64,000 nucleotides of DNA from Streptococcus equinus (GCF_900104225.1 NZ_FNJK01000001.1:1-64000); one strand, 5' to 3'. Shown: positions 7,742 to 16,803, counted from the stretch's first letter. Made by a program: numbers and translations. Notes: generated from the letters alone by a model not told the origin.

Positions 7742-9073
7742 ATGGAAGACCCGAGTCAGAATTTAGTTTTTCAATTTGTTTTATTATTAATTTTGACTTT
7801 GTTTAATGCCTTTTTCTCAGCATCTGAGATGGCACTTGTTTCTTTAAATCGTTCACGTGTTGAACAAAAAGCAGAAGAAGGAGATAAAAAATATATCCGT
7901 CTTTTGTCTGTTCTAGAAAAACCAAATAACTTTTTATCAACCATTCAGGTTGGTATTACCTTTATTGGTCTTTTGCAAGGGGCTAGTTTGTCTGCTTCAC
8001 TTGGTAGTGTGATTGCCTCTTGGTTTGGTGGTTTTGTGTGGGCAAAAACGGCTGGTAGTGTGATTTCTCTTGTCTTTTTGACTTACATCTCAATTGTTCT
8101 TGGAGAACTTTATCCAAAACGTATCGCAATGAACCTTAAGGAAAATTTAGCGGTTGTTTCAGCTCCAGTGATTATCCTTATTGGTAAAATTGTTAGCCCT
8201 TTTGTGTGGTTGTTGTCAGCTTCAACCAACCTTTTGTCACGTATCACACCAATGCAGTTTGATGATGCTGATGAAAAAATGACTCGTGATGAGATTGAAT
8301 ACATGTTGTCAAATAGTGAGGAAACATTGGATGCAGAAGAAATTGAAATGCTTCAGGGGGTCTTCTCACTTGACGAATTGATGGCGCGTGAAGTCATGGT
8401 ACCAAGAACGGATGCTTTCATGATTGATATTAATGATGATACTCAAGAAAATATCCAAGAAATTTTGAAAAAACACTTCTCACGTATCCCGGTCTATGAT
8501 GATGACAAGGATAAGATTATTGGTGTTCTTCATACGAAACGTCTGCTTGATGCTGGTTTCCGTGATGGATTTGACAATATTGTTTTACGTAAAATTTTGC
8601 AAGAACCTTTGTTTGTCCCAGAAACTATTTTCGTTGATGATTTGTTACGTCAATTACGAAACACTCAAAATCAAATGGCGATCTTGCTTGATGAATACGG
8701 TGGAGTTGCAGGGATTGTTACACTTGAGGACCTTCTTGAAGAAATTGTTGGTGAAATTGATGATGAAACCGATAAATCAGAACAATTTGTCCGTGAAATT
8801 GGAGAGCATACTTACATTGTTTCAGGAACAATGACTTTGAATGATTTCAATGATTACTTTGATCTTGATTTAGATAGTGATGACGTTGATACCATTGCCG
8901 GATTCTATTTGACAGGTGTTGGTAACATTCCAAGTCAGGATAGTCGTGAAACGTTTGAAGTTGATTCAAAAGAAAAACATATTGCTTTGACAAATGATAA
9001 AGTAAAAGATGGTCGAGTGACAAAATTAAAAGTTGTTTTTTCTGATATAGAACAGAGTATTGAAGAAGACTAA
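7742..9073 (+). CDS. Hemolysin-family CNNM/CorC transporter-like protein (DUF21-CBS-CorC)
   Basis: 443 residues: an N-terminal DUF21 membrane domain with three or four helices (residues about 8-180), a pair of CBS domains (about 205-335, including EVMVPRTDAF and EYGGVAGIVTLEDLLEEIVGEI), and a C-terminal CorC_HlyC domain (about 350-435). Homologues (CNNM/CorC, MpfA, YhdP) affect magnesium or other cation efflux; the historical haemolysin label is not supported by the sequence. The ATG follows AGAGGAG. The stop codon lies inside the terminator stem. Confidence 0.85.
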   Translation: MEDPSQNLVFQFVLLLILTLFNAFFSASEMALVSLNRSRVEQKAEEGDKKYIRLLSVLEKPNNFLSTIQVGITFIGLLQGASLSASLGSVIASWFGGFVWAKTAGSVISLVFLTYISIVLGELYPKRIAMNLKENLAVVSAPVIILIGKIVSPFVWLLSASTNLLSRITPMQFDDADEKMTRDEIEYMLSNSEETLDAEEIEMLQGVFSLDELMAREVMVPRTDAFMIDINDDTQENIQEILKKHFSRIPVYDDDKDKIIGVLHTKRLLDAGFRDGFDNIVLRKILQEPLFVPETIFVDDLLRQLRNTQNQMAILLDEYGGVAGIVTLEDLLEEIVGEIDDETDKSEQFVREIGEHTYIVSGTMTLNDFNDYFDLDLDSDDVDTIAGFYLTGVGNIPSQDSRETFEVDSKEKHIALTNDKVKDGRVTKLKVVFSDIEQSIEED

Positions 9074-9092
9074 GTTCGACTTAGTCTTTTTT
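9066..9092 (+). terminator. Terminator overlapping the stop codon of the CorC gene
   Basis: AAGACTAAG / CTTAGTCTT around a TTCGA loop, then six T. The TAA stop (9071-9073) is in the left arm. Confidence 0.85.
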
Positions 9093-9105
9093 CTTTGGAA
9101 AATGG

Positions 9106-9133
9106 TATAATGAAAATTAGAAAAACGGTTACA
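9106..9133 (+). promoter_or_regulatory. pflA promoter with possible cre
   Basis: TATAAT at 9106-9111; the -35 region falls in the preceding terminator and is weak. AGAAAAACGGTTACA at 9119-9133 matches the cre consensus with two mismatches, just after the predicted start site. Confidence 0.45.
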
Positions 9134-9147
9134 AAGGATGATAGAAA

Positions 9148-9936
9148 ATGGCTGAAATAGATTACGGAAAAGTGACAGGAATGGTTCATTCGACAGAAAG
9201 TTTTGGTTCTGTAGATGGTCCTGGTATTCGCTTTGTCATTTTTATGCAAGGTTGTAAGATGCGTTGCCAATATTGCCATAACCCAGATACTTGGGCTTTG
9301 GAAAGTAATAAATCTCGTGAACGCACTGTTGATGATGTTTTAGCAGAAGCGTTGCGTTATAGACATTTTTGGGGTGAAAATGGTGGGATTACCGTTTCAG
9401 GTGGTGAAGCCATGTTGCAAATTGAGTTTGTAACAGCCCTTTTTACCAAGGCTAAAGAATTAGGAATTCATTGCACGCTTGATACGTGTGGTTTTACGTT
9501 CCGAGATACGCCTGAATATCACGAAATTGTGGATAAGTTACTAGCTGTGACGGATTTAGTTCTTTTAGATTTAAAAGAAATCAATCCTAAACAACACATT
9601 GTTGTAACACGTCAACCCAATACTAATATTCTAGCTTTTGCTCGTTATTTGTCTGATAAGGGTGTTCCAGTCTGGATTCGTCATGTCTTGGTTCCAGGAT
9701 TGACCGATTTTGATGAAGACTTAATTGAGCTAGGGAAATTTGTTGAGACGTTAAAAAACGTGGATAAATTTGAAATTTTGCCTTATCATACCTTGGGTGA
9801 ATTCAAGTGGCGTGAATTGGGAATTCCTTATACTCTTGAAGGCGTCAAACCGCCAACGAAAGAACGTGTCCAAAATGCAAAAGACCTTATGCACACTGAG
9901 TCTTATACGGAATACATGAAACGTATTAATCACTAG
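9148..9936 (+). CDS. pflA: Pyruvate formate-lyase activating enzyme
   Basis: 262-residue radical SAM enzyme that installs the glycyl radical on pyruvate formate-lyase under anaerobic conditions. The cluster motif is C36-x3-C40-x2-C43 (QGCKMRCQYCHNPDTW), followed by the SAM-binding VSGGEAML segment and the LLDLKEINP region. Start at ATG 9148 with AAAGGATG upstream. pfl itself is not in the window. A possible cre site near the promoter would tie expression to sugar supply. Mixed-acid fermentation in streptococci depends on this enzyme. Confidence 0.92.
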   Translation: MAEIDYGKVTGMVHSTESFGSVDGPGIRFVIFMQGCKMRCQYCHNPDTWALESNKSRERTVDDVLAEALRYRHFWGENGGITVSGGEAMLQIEFVTALFTKAKELGIHCTLDTCGFTFRDTPEYHEIVDKLLAVTDLVLLDLKEINPKQHIVVTRQPNTNILAFARYLSDKGVPVWIRHVLVPGLTDFDEDLIELGKFVETLKNVDKFEILPYHTLGEFKWRELGIPYTLEGVKPPTKERVQNAKDLMHTESYTEYMKRINH

Positions 9937-9996
9937 ACAGTATGACTATTGACATTAAGATGAATCTTTGATAAGCTCTATCAAAAGGTGGACACT

Positions 9997-10638
9997 ATGA
10001 ACAGTTACAAAGTTTTAAAATTTGACGATCAGTTCGTTTATTTAACGCAAGATGGCAAAATCAAAAAGTTAGCGCGTGACTTATTTGATTTTGATATCAC
10101 ATTAGGGGATAGAGTTGATTATATCCAAGATGGTGATATTGTTTTGGTGATGCCTAGCCAAGAAGAAATGGATTTGAACAGTGATAAATCTGTTAAATCT
10201 GGTCTTTTACAAGGCATTCTTAACCTTTTCTTGGAAACTTTATCCATTCACAATAATGATTTAGGGAATCTTAAAAAGATTTTTTCACAGCTACTAGTGA
10301 CACTATTTATGGCCTGGAGTTTGCTAGGTGTTGTTGTGATTGAATTGTTACTCTTACTTGAGTCACTAATTACTTTTATTTGGCGCTTGCTTGCTAAAGG
10401 CATTAAAAATCTACATATTGTGGATAATAGTCGAAAATTTATGGCTTATCGTAAGAGACAAGAAGCTATCAGAAATCAAGAAAATCGTGAGGAAGAAGAA
10501 CGTCTTTTGCGCCTTGCTTTAGAACAGGAAAAGTATGGTAAGAAGGATGATATATCTGAAAAAGCTTCAGAAACTAGTGCCACTATTTCAGAAAATACTC
10601 ATGATGATTCTGCAAAAGAGATAAAAGAAAATGAATAA
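9997..10638 (+). CDS. Membrane-associated protein of unknown function
   Basis: 213 residues, family not recognised. Residues 1-60 look like a small beta-rich domain (FDDQFVYLTQDGKIKKL, LGDRVDYIQDGDIVLV), residues about 100-135 form one or two long hydrophobic segments (LLVTLFMAWSLLGVVVIELLLLL), and the last 80 residues are highly charged, a helical KRQEAIRNQENREEEERLLRL stretch then an acidic serine-rich tail. It could be a membrane-tethered cytoplasmic scaffold. A GTG at 9988 is in frame, but ATG 9997 has AAAGGTGG at the right distance. A TTGACA at 9949-9954 may belong to its promoter. Confidence 0.65.
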   Translation: MNSYKVLKFDDQFVYLTQDGKIKKLARDLFDFDITLGDRVDYIQDGDIVLVMPSQEEMDLNSDKSVKSGLLQGILNLFLETLSIHNNDLGNLKKIFSQLLVTLFMAWSLLGVVVIELLLLLESLITFIWRLLAKGIKNLHIVDNSRKFMAYRKRQEAIRNQENREEEERLLRLALEQEKYGKKDDISEKASETSATISENTHDDSAKEIKENE

Positions 10639-10643
10639 AAATG

Positions 10644-10694
10644 AAAGTATTTTTATCATCAACTGCTGAGAGTTGCTGATAAAGGTGCTTTTTT
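10644..10694 (+). terminator. Long-stem terminator
   Basis: A 21-pair stem (10644-10664 with 10671-10691, several G-U pairs, one mismatch) closed by a GCTGAG loop and followed by T-run. Confidence 0.85.
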
Positions 10695-10727
10695 GCAGGA
10701 ATAATGCGGGAAAAGCGTCTGCTAGTT

Positions 10728-10756
10728 TTGCTATCTCCCTTAAATTTTGCTAAAAT
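10728..10756 (+). promoter_or_regulatory. ppaC promoter
   Basis: TTGCTA at 10728-10733 and TAAAAT at 10751-10756, spacer 17. Confidence 0.65.
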
Positions 10757-10787
10757 AAGAATAAATAATTATTATGAGGTAAAAAAC

Positions 10788-11720
10788 ATGTCTAAAATTT
10801 TAGTTTTTGGTCACCAAAATCCAGACTCTGATGCGCTTGGTTCATCAATCGCATATGCATACTTGAAACGTGAACTTGGTGTAGATGCTGAAGCTGTTGC
10901 TCTTGGAACTCCAAACGAAGAAACAACTTTTGCATTGAACTACTTTGGTGTAGAAGCACCACGCGTTGTTGAATCAGCAAAAGCTGAAGGTGCTGACCAA
11001 GTTATTTTGACAGACCACAATGAATTCCAACAATCAATCTCAGATATCCGCGATGTTGAAGTTGTTGAAGTGATTGACCACCACCGTGTTTCTAACTTTG
11101 AAACTGCTAACCCACTTTACATGCGTTTGGAACCAGTTGGTTCAGCTTCATCAATTGTTTACCGTCTATACAAAGAAAACAATGTTGTTATTCCTAAAGA
11201 AATGGCTGGATTGCTTTTGTCTGGTTTGATTTCAGATACACTTCTTCTTAAATCACCAACAACTCACGCAACTGACCCAGCTGTTGCTGCTGACTTGGCA
11301 GAAATCGCAGGTGTTAACCTTGAGGAATATGGTTTGGCATTGCTTAAAGCTGGTACAAACTTGGCAACAAAATCTGCTGAAGAATTGATCGACATAGATG
11401 CTAAATCATTCGAACTTAACGGAAACCAAGTTCGTGTTGCACAAGTTAACACAGTTGACATCAACGAAGTTCTTGAACGTCAATCAGAAATCGAAGCTGC
11501 TATGACAGCTGCAATCTCTGCTAACGGTTACTCTGACTTTGTTCTTATGATTACTGATATCCTTAACTCAAACTCAGAAATCTTGGCACTTGGTGCTAAC
11601 ATGGATAAAGTTGAAGCTGCCTTCAACTTCAAACTTGAAAACAACCACGCATTCCTTGCTGGTGCTGTTTCACGTAAAAAACAAGTTGTCCCACAATTGA
11701 CTGAAAGCTTCAACGCTTAA
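10788..11720 (+). CDS. ppaC: Manganese-dependent inorganic pyrophosphatase (family II)
   Basis: 310 residues, standard family II length. It hydrolyses cytosolic pyrophosphate, pulling biosynthetic reactions forward. DHH-superfamily metal ligands are visible in [13 protein letters not shown] (residues about 8-20), ILTDHNE and [10 protein letters not shown]; the C-terminal DHHA2 domain ends with [14 protein letters not shown]. The frame extends upstream to 10704, but ATG 10788 is preceded by ATGAGGT and matches the universal [13 protein letters not shown] start. Codon use is highly biased, consistent with high expression. Monocistronic. Confidence 0.95.
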   Translation: MSKILVFGHQNPDSDALGSSIAYAYLKRELGVDAEAVALGTPNEETTFALNYFGVEAPRVVESAKAEGADQVILTDHNEFQQSISDIRDVEVVEVIDHHRVSNFETANPLYMRLEPVGSASSIVYRLYKENNVVIPKEMAGLLLSGLISDTLLLKSPTTHATDPAVAADLAEIAGVNLEEYGLALLKAGTNLATKSAEELIDIDAKSFELNGNQVRVAQVNTVDINEVLERQSEIEAAMTAAISANGYSDFVLMITDILNSNSEILALGANMDKVEAAFNFKLENNHAFLAGAVSRKKQVVPQLTESFNA

Positions 11721-11737
11721 TTAATTGGCAACATAAA

Positions 11738-11772
11738 ATAAAAAAGGCGACATTTGTTAGTCGTCTTTTTTA
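11738..11772. terminator. Bidirectional terminator between ppaC and yaaA
   Basis: AAAAAGGCGAC (11741-11751) pairs with GTCGTCTTTTT (11760-11770); both strands give a T-run. It overlaps the yaaA stop. Confidence 0.85.
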
Positions 11773-12501
11773 TTCCCCATTTCGGATAAAGGTGAGTGTT
11801 TTGTCGTCTGAATGGTCTTTGGCAAATGTGAAACCATCGAAAGTTAATGTTTTGATGGCATCAATCGTTTTAATTTGTTGTTCAGCCATGAGAGAGACCA
11901 GACGGCCACGTCCTTTTTTAGAAATAGTTGAGTGGATTTTTAATTTGCCAGATCGATTTTCCATAAAGACAATTTTAATCATGCGTTTACGAATACTTGG
12001 TGAAAAGACTTGTTCGAATTCTGATGATAGGAGTGAAATGATAAGGTCATCTTCTTGAACTTGTTCATCATATGATTTTCGCCAGAATTGTTTCAATGAG
12101 GTACCATTGATTTTGAGATTGCCTTGAAAATCTAGCCGATGTGGGGCAATTAAGTCTGTTGGTCTGACAAGGCCATAAAATGCTGTTGCGATACGAAGGT
12201 GCTCATCTAGGTAGTTTTGTTCAGCTTGACTGACTTGATGACGTTTTAAGTAACGGTACATGAGACCATCATATAGCATCCAAGCGGGATAATATTTGGC
12301 ATCTTCATTAGCAATTCGTTGCCAGCGTAGCCATTCTTGATCAGCTTTATTAGCATTGATTTTGTAAAAGTTAACTAGATTTTCTACGGAAAAATCTATT
12401 ATTGTTTTGAGAATTTCTTTACTTTTCTTTTCTAAGGATTGATTCGAAAAGGCATCTTGGTTAGTGTTTAGTTCTTTGGCGTTAGGGATAAGTATTTTCA
12501 T
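11770..12501 (-). CDS. yaaA: Peroxide stress protein YaaA (DUF328/UPF0246)
   Basis: 243 residues. YaaA proteins lower free iron and protect DNA under hydrogen peroxide, and E. coli YaaA binds DNA through its cantaloupe fold. Family features seen: N-terminal MKILIPNAKE, the YPAWMLYDGLMYRYL segment, FYGLVRPTDLIAPHRLDF and C-terminal GFTF...DDKTLTFIR. The open frame continues upstream, but MKILIPNAKE is the conserved family start. A minus-strand TATAAT ends only six bases before this ATG and no ribosome binding site is visible, so the mRNA appears leaderless. Confidence 0.88.
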   Translation of the reverse strand: MKILIPNAKELNTNQDAFSNQSLEKKSKEILKTIIDFSVENLVNFYKINANKADQEWLRWQRIANEDAKYYPAWMLYDGLMYRYLKRHQVSQAEQNYLDEHLRIATAFYGLVRPTDLIAPHRLDFQGNLKINGTSLKQFWRKSYDEQVQEDDLIISLLSSEFEQVFSPSIRKRMIKIVFMENRSGKLKIHSTISKKGRGRLVSLMAEQQIKTIDAIKTLTFDGFTFAKDHSDDKTLTFIRNGE

Positions 12502-12507
12502 ACTGGC

Positions 12508-12538
12508 ATTATAGCACAGACCTAAAAAATTCTTCAAA
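12508..12538 (-). promoter_or_regulatory. yaaA promoter, leaderless
   Basis: On the minus strand TATAAT (12508-12513) lies six bases before the ATG at 12501, preceded by TGC (extended -10). A TTGAAG at 12533-12538 is a possible -35 with a long 19-base spacer. Confidence 0.6.
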
Positions 12539-12594
12539 GATAAAAGCTTGTTAGAGGCGAGATTTACTTCGTTATAGCAGGACATCATCTTTTT

Positions 12595-12603
12595 TGTTAC
12601 AAT
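12595..12603 (+). promoter_or_regulatory. Promoter of the YiiX-like gene, leaderless
   Basis: Extended -10 TG-T-TACAAT (hexamer 12598-12603) ends six bases before ATG 12610, with no ribosome binding site in between. Confidence 0.55.
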
Positions 12604-12609
12604 GAACAT

Positions 12610-13125
12610 ATGAAATTACAAGAATTGCAAGCTGGTGATTTACTCTTTATGCGTGGAAACCAAGAGATGTCGCAAGCTATTCAGGAAGCAACAGGACAAT
12701 ATTGTCACGTTGGTATTTATTTTAATCAGATGATTTATCATGCGACAAAGGTTAAGGGTGTAGCAAAAGAAAGCCTTAAAGAGGTTTTGAAGACACATGA
12801 GCAGGTTATTTCGGTTTATCGTTACTCTGACATTAATTCTGACCAAGTTTTGTCTGCTGCGGAGGCTTTACTTGGTAAGCCCTATAATGATAGTTTTTAT
12901 CCGGATAATGGTTGCTATTATTGTTCACAGTATATCGCAGAAATTTTACCGATTTTTGAAACCATTCCAATGCAATTTGGGGATGATAAGCATACGATTT
13001 CTGATTTTTGGCAGTCTTACTATGAGCAGCTTGGTCTTGCTGTACCGTTAAATCAAGCAGGGACGAATCCAAGTCAGCTATCACAATCAGAGTATTTACA
13101 GTATTTAGGAGAATTATATGATTAA
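12610..13125 (+). CDS. YiiX/YebB-like NlpC/P60-superfamily cysteine hydrolase
   Basis: 171 residues of the permuted papain-fold YiiX family. Expected catalytic residues are visible: histidine H33 in YCHVGIYF and a cysteine in the GCYYCSQY segment around residues 98-105. The substrate is unknown; relatives act on peptides, amides or lipid esters. No signal peptide, so cytoplasmic. Its stop overlaps the next gene by eight bases (13118-13125), so the pair is cotranscribed and probably translationally coupled. No Shine-Dalgarno before the ATG; the promoter -10 abuts the start. Confidence 0.75.
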   Translation: MKLQELQAGDLLFMRGNQEMSQAIQEATGQYCHVGIYFNQMIYHATKVKGVAKESLKEVLKTHEQVISVYRYSDINSDQVLSAAEALLGKPYNDSFYPDNGCYYCSQYIAEILPIFETIPMQFGDDKHTISDFWQSYYEQLGLAVPLNQAGTNPSQLSQSEYLQYLGELYD

Positions 13126-13774
13126 GATTTTTAATCCAGATAAATTAACACGTCAAACTTTTTTTAAGGATTTGGCTAATTTTCTTTACCAGACAGATGA
13201 TGTGACCTTACGTCAAATCAAAGCCAATTTTCAAGATATGTCAAAGATTGATCGCTTGATTGAAGAATATGTTCAAGCGGGTTATATTATTCGTGACAAT
13301 AAACGCTATACGATTGGTTTTGACTTGCTCAATTCTCTAGAAAATATTGATTTAGACAGTCAGATTTTTGTGGATGATCAAAGTCCAATCTATGATGATT
13401 TGATGGCATTATCTTTTGAGACACGTCTGACAAATCAAACTAACGATTTGGTACTTGTTGAAAAAACAAGTATTGCTAGAAGCGAATTAACGCTTGCAAA
13501 TTATTTTTTCAAATTAGCTGATAATTTACCAATGTCTGAAGCGCAAGAGCCTTTATTTGACTTACTTGGAGATGTTAATCCACAGTACGCCTTGAAATAC
13601 ATGACAACTTTTCTTTTGAAATTTGCTAGAAAAGACGAAGTCGTACAAAAACGACCTGATATTTTTGTGGAAGCTTTGGAAAAATTGGATTATATCCGAA
13701 AAAATGATCAAGGCAAATACCAATTAAATATGAGCTTTGATAAAGAAACTCTAGTTTTTACAAGTAAAGATTAA
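13118..13774 (+). CDS. DUF1803-type protein of unknown function
   Basis: 218 residues, soluble, rich in acidic residues and leucine. It resembles streptococcal DUF1803 proteins (N-terminal MIKIFNPDKLTRQTFFKDL), which have no assigned function. A possible winged-helix-like segment (LRQIKANFQDMSKIDRLIEEYVQAGYIIRDNKRYTIG, residues about 32-68) is my reading from the pattern of helices followed by a hydrophobic wing, not a demonstrated DNA-binding domain. It overlaps the upstream YiiX-like gene by eight bases and is preceded by TAGGAGAA, so the two form one operon. Confidence 0.65.
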   Translation: MIKIFNPDKLTRQTFFKDLANFLYQTDDVTLRQIKANFQDMSKIDRLIEEYVQAGYIIRDNKRYTIGFDLLNSLENIDLDSQIFVDDQSPIYDDLMALSFETRLTNQTNDLVLVEKTSIARSELTLANYFFKLADNLPMSEAQEPLFDLLGDVNPQYALKYMTTFLLKFARKDEVVQKRPDIFVEALEKLDYIRKNDQGKYQLNMSFDKETLVFTSKD

Positions 13775-13797
13775 AAAAACTGTCCAGTGGACAGTTT
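13772..13797 (-). terminator. Terminator of the siderophore ABC operon
   Basis: AAACTGTCC / GGACAGTTT around an AGT/ACT loop; on the minus strand it runs into seven T, which suits the operon ending at 13796. It may also stop the convergent DUF1803 gene. Confidence 0.75.
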
Positions 13798-14797
13798 ATG
13801 CCGTTTTTATCATGAGATAAAGGAAATAAGGTGCACCAATTATTGAGATGATGATTCCCGTTGGAATACCTGTTCCAACAAGTAAGCTACGCCCAATAGT
13901 ATCTGCGATGAGAAGTAGTATCATTCCAATGAGCATACTAGCTGGTAAGATGAGGCGGTGATCGTTGCCAAGTAAGCGGTGTGTGATATGGCCAGCTAGT
14001 AGTCCGACAAAAGTAATATTACCAACTAAAACCACACTAAGTGCGGCTAAAGTTGTTGATAAGATGAGTGTCCAAAGGCGCTCATTTTTTATATTAAGTC
14101 CAAGTGCAATGCTTGTTTCTTCACTGAACATCATCATGTTAAGACGATAACTGCGCCAGTAAATAATTCCCCAAGTGATGACTAATAAAGGTGTAAAAAT
14201 CACCAAGGTTTGCCAGTTGCCACCAGTTACCTTACCACTTAACCATGAGACAATATAGTCAGTTTTACCAATGTCAAGATTAGCAATAATGGAGACCATG
14301 ATACCTGAGAGTAAGCTTGATATTCCCACTCCTGAGATGATTAATCGTGTTGGACGAATCGGTTGATGCCTTTGATAAGAAACGGCGTATACTGTGCAGA
14401 TGGTTAACAGAGCACCAAGTATAGCTAAGAAAGGCATTAGTGCAAGGCTAGCTGGATTTGTGATATCTAAGACACCTACCATTATCGCAATGACCAATCC
14501 AGCCCCAGCATTAATACCTAAAATCCCAGAGTCGGCCAGTGGATTTTTAGTAAGTGTTTGTAGCAAGACGCCTGCCATGGCAAGTGAGCCACCACCAATC
14601 ATGCAGGCTAAAATTCGAGGAAGTCTGATTTTCCAAATAATTAATGTCATGGTGGCATCTGATTTTCCTAAAAAGACCTCGATGACTTTAAGAAAAGATG
14701 TATTAGCATAGCCTATTGACAAGGAACAGAGAAAAACGAGCAGCAAAATAAGGAGAAGAAAAGCGAATTGGCTAATCCATTTTGCTTGAAATTTCAT
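13796..14797 (-). CDS. fhuG: Ferric-siderophore ABC transporter permease (FecCD family), second subunit
   Basis: 333 residues after correcting the start, with about ten transmembrane helices of the BtuC/FecCD type. The conserved LADSGILGINAGAGLVIA loop and the GLLAGHITHRLLGNDHRLILP coupling segment are present. It pairs with the adjacent permease to form the membrane channel for an iron-siderophore complex. The start overlaps the stop of the upstream permease (ATGA at 14794-14797) and is preceded by AAAGGGGGA, so I reject the longer frame to 14833. The fhu name reflects layout; the actual siderophore is unknown. Confidence 0.82.
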   Translation of the reverse strand: MKFQAKWISQFAFLLLILLLVFLCSLSIGYANTSFLKVIEVFLGKSDATMTLIIWKIRLPRILACMIGGGSLAMAGVLLQTLTKNPLADSGILGINAGAGLVIAIMVGVLDITNPASLALMPFLAILGALLTICTVYAVSYQRHQPIRPTRLIISGVGISSLLSGIMVSIIANLDIGKTDYIVSWLSGKVTGGNWQTLVIFTPLLVITWGIIYWRSYRLNMMMFSEETSIALGLNIKNERLWTLILSTTLAALSVVLVGNITFVGLLAGHITHRLLGNDHRLILPASMLIGMILLLIADTIGRSLLVGTGIPTGIIISIIGAPYFLYLMIKTA

Positions 14798-15816
14798 AGA
14801 TGTTCCCCCTTTCGGACTAACCAAAGAAAGCAAGGTAGCCCAACGATACTGATAATAGCACTAAGAGGAGTTTCAGCTGGTGGGTTGATGGTACGGCATA
14901 CTAAATCCACCCAAAGCATAAAAGTGCTACCAGCAAATGCAGTCAATGGAAGAATTATGCGATAATCTCTCGCCACAAACATTTTGATAAAATGAGGAAT
15001 GATAAGCCCGACAAAAGCAAGACTTCCAACAAGAGCGACGGCAGCAGCAGATAAAATCAGGACAATGCTGAGAAGACTAATAGTGACAGTAAGTGTTCTC
15101 TGTCCTAACGATTTAGCGACTGTTTCATTGAGACCTAAAATGGTCAACTGGTGAGCCAATAGCTGTGCTAGTAGCAAACCAATAATAATGAAAGGTGCAA
15201 TAATTGCAAGCATTCTCCAATTAGTCTGCGCTAGTCCACCTGCTTGCCAACCAATCACTGCTTTTGATAAATCAAAATATAGTGTTAAGGCTTGTCCAAG
15301 AGATGAAAAAAGAGTTGAAATCATGGCCCCTGCTAAAATAAGTCGAACTTGCTGATATCCCTTTTGGGGATGATAGGCAATGCCGAAAATCAGACAAGCA
15401 GCAATACCTGCTCCAAGCAGACAAAGTAAGAGTGTTAGACTGTAGTGCATGCTACCGAAAATAGCATAACCAGCAATCAAGGCTAATCCAGCTCCAGCAT
15501 TAATACCGAGGAGTCCCGGATCAGCAATAGGATTTCGAGTAACTCCTTGGATAATACTACCTGCTTGTGCCATAGCTGCTCCAACTAAAATAGCAGCGAT
15601 TGATCTTGGCAAACGTAAATCAAAAATGACATCTTGCAAACTAGAATCAGTTAGCGGTGTTTTCAAAACACTCAAGACTTGCTGATTTGAATAAGAAACA
15701 GCACCAAAACGTAGACTTAAGTACCAGCCTAGAAGAAAAAAGATACTGATGCTGAAAAAAACAAGCCAAGTTCGACTTGGCTTATTTTTCTGAATAAGAA
15801 GGTACGGTTGTTTCAT
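14794..15816 (-). CDS. fhuB: Ferric-siderophore ABC transporter permease (FecCD family), first subunit
   Basis: 340 residues, ten predicted helices. The family loops are clear: RNPIADPGLLGINAGAGLALIAG and GSLAFVGLIIPHFIKMFVARDYRIILP. Shares the ABC with the overlapping downstream permease. It is separated from the binding-protein gene by 35 bases and starts at ATG 15816 after AAAGGAAATA. The operon order ATPase, binding protein, permease, permease is that of the streptococcal and staphylococcal fhuCDBG arrangement. Confidence 0.82.
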   Translation of the reverse strand: MKQPYLLIQKNKPSRTWLVFFSISIFFLLGWYLSLRFGAVSYSNQQVLSVLKTPLTDSSLQDVIFDLRLPRSIAAILVGAAMAQAGSIIQGVTRNPIADPGLLGINAGAGLALIAGYAIFGSMHYSLTLLLCLLGAGIAACLIFGIAYHPQKGYQQVRLILAGAMISTLFSSLGQALTLYFDLSKAVIGWQAGGLAQTNWRMLAIIAPFIIIGLLLAQLLAHQLTILGLNETVAKSLGQRTLTVTISLLSIVLILSAAAVALVGSLAFVGLIIPHFIKMFVARDYRIILPLTAFAGSTFMLWVDLVCRTINPPAETPLSAIISIVGLPCFLWLVRKGEHL

Positions 15817-15851
15817 TGTATTTCCTTTTTCAGAGAAATGGGTGAATTTTA

Positions 15852-16784
15852 TTAGCTGTTAGCTTTTTTGACAGCTGATACAAAAGCTTCCAATTGTTTG
15901 TCGAGTGACATTGGGTCAGAGAAGTAGAAGAGATTTTCGTCAACTTCAAGAGCTTTTTGATTTTTAACAGCTGGGATATTTTTCCAAACATCACTTTCTT
16001 TTAGTGAAGCAGCGGCTTTTTTGGTATCTTTGCTAACATTGAAAACAAGATAGTCACCAGTATAATTGGCAAGAACTTCTTGTGAAATACCAAACCAACC
16101 AGCCGTGAAGACATCGTTTTTTACTTTTTCTGGGGCTGTATAACCTAGTGAGTCATAAATTAATTCTCCACCACGTCCCCAGTTATTACCGTAGAGGTAG
16201 ATATTTTTATCATAGAAATCCATAACAGTAAAGCTTGTTGATGGATCAAGGTATTGTGATAGCTCTTCTTTAGCTTTGGCTGTTTTAGTTTTCCAGTTAT
16301 CAAGCCATTTTTTAGCTTTGTCTTCTTTACCAAAGACTTTTCCTAGGTTTGTCATCATTTCTAAGTAATCACTTTTACAATATTCAATAACCAAAACAGG
16401 AGCAATCTCTTTTAGTTCTTTGAGGTGCTCATCAGTTGAAAAAGCAATGATGAGGTCTGGTTCCTGAGCAGCAATAGCTTCAGTGTCATCTGAAGTTAGC
16501 TGAACTGCGTCTTTCAATTGATCACCAAAAGCAGGGCTATTTTTTTCTAAATCTAGTGAATAACTAGACACATTAACTCCTAATTCAAGAAGATAGCCAG
16601 TATAAGAGTAAGCAAAGTTGACAACTTTTTTAGGATTTTTAGGAATATCCCCCTGGTAAGAAAATCCTGTTATTTTAGGCATGCTTGATAGTTCTGTACT
16701 ATCTGAAGTTGATGAGTTATTTTGACAAGCAACCAGCATAAGTGTTGCTAGAAATGTTGTTAAAGCGACAAAAAACTTTTTCAT
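15852..16784 (-). CDS. fhuD: Siderophore-binding lipoprotein of an iron ABC transporter
   Basis: 310 residues. A lipoprotein signal is clear: MKKFFVALTTFLATLMLVAC with the acylated cysteine at position 20, then a serine-rich linker. The remainder is a class III periplasmic-binding (FhuD/BtuF) fold with KKVVNFAYSYTGYLLELGVNV, then EAIAAQEPDLIIAFSTDE and the long connecting helix region. It would be anchored to the outer face of the membrane and deliver ferric siderophore to the two permeases. Twenty bases separate it from the ATPase gene. Substrate within the siderophore class is not determinable. Confidence 0.85.
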   Translation of the reverse strand: MKKFFVALTTFLATLMLVACQNNSSTSDSTELSSMPKITGFSYQGDIPKNPKKVVNFAYSYTGYLLELGVNVSSYSLDLEKNSPAFGDQLKDAVQLTSDDTEAIAAQEPDLIIAFSTDEHLKELKEIAPVLVIEYCKSDYLEMMTNLGKVFGKEDKAKKWLDNWKTKTAKAKEELSQYLDPSTSFTVMDFYDKNIYLYGNNWGRGGELIYDSLGYTAPEKVKNDVFTAGWFGISQEVLANYTGDYLVFNVSKDTKKAAASLKESDVWKNIPAVKNQKALEVDENLFYFSDPMSLDKQLEAFVSAVKKANS

Positions 16785-16803
16785 GTCTAAGTTCTCCTGA
16801 TAT

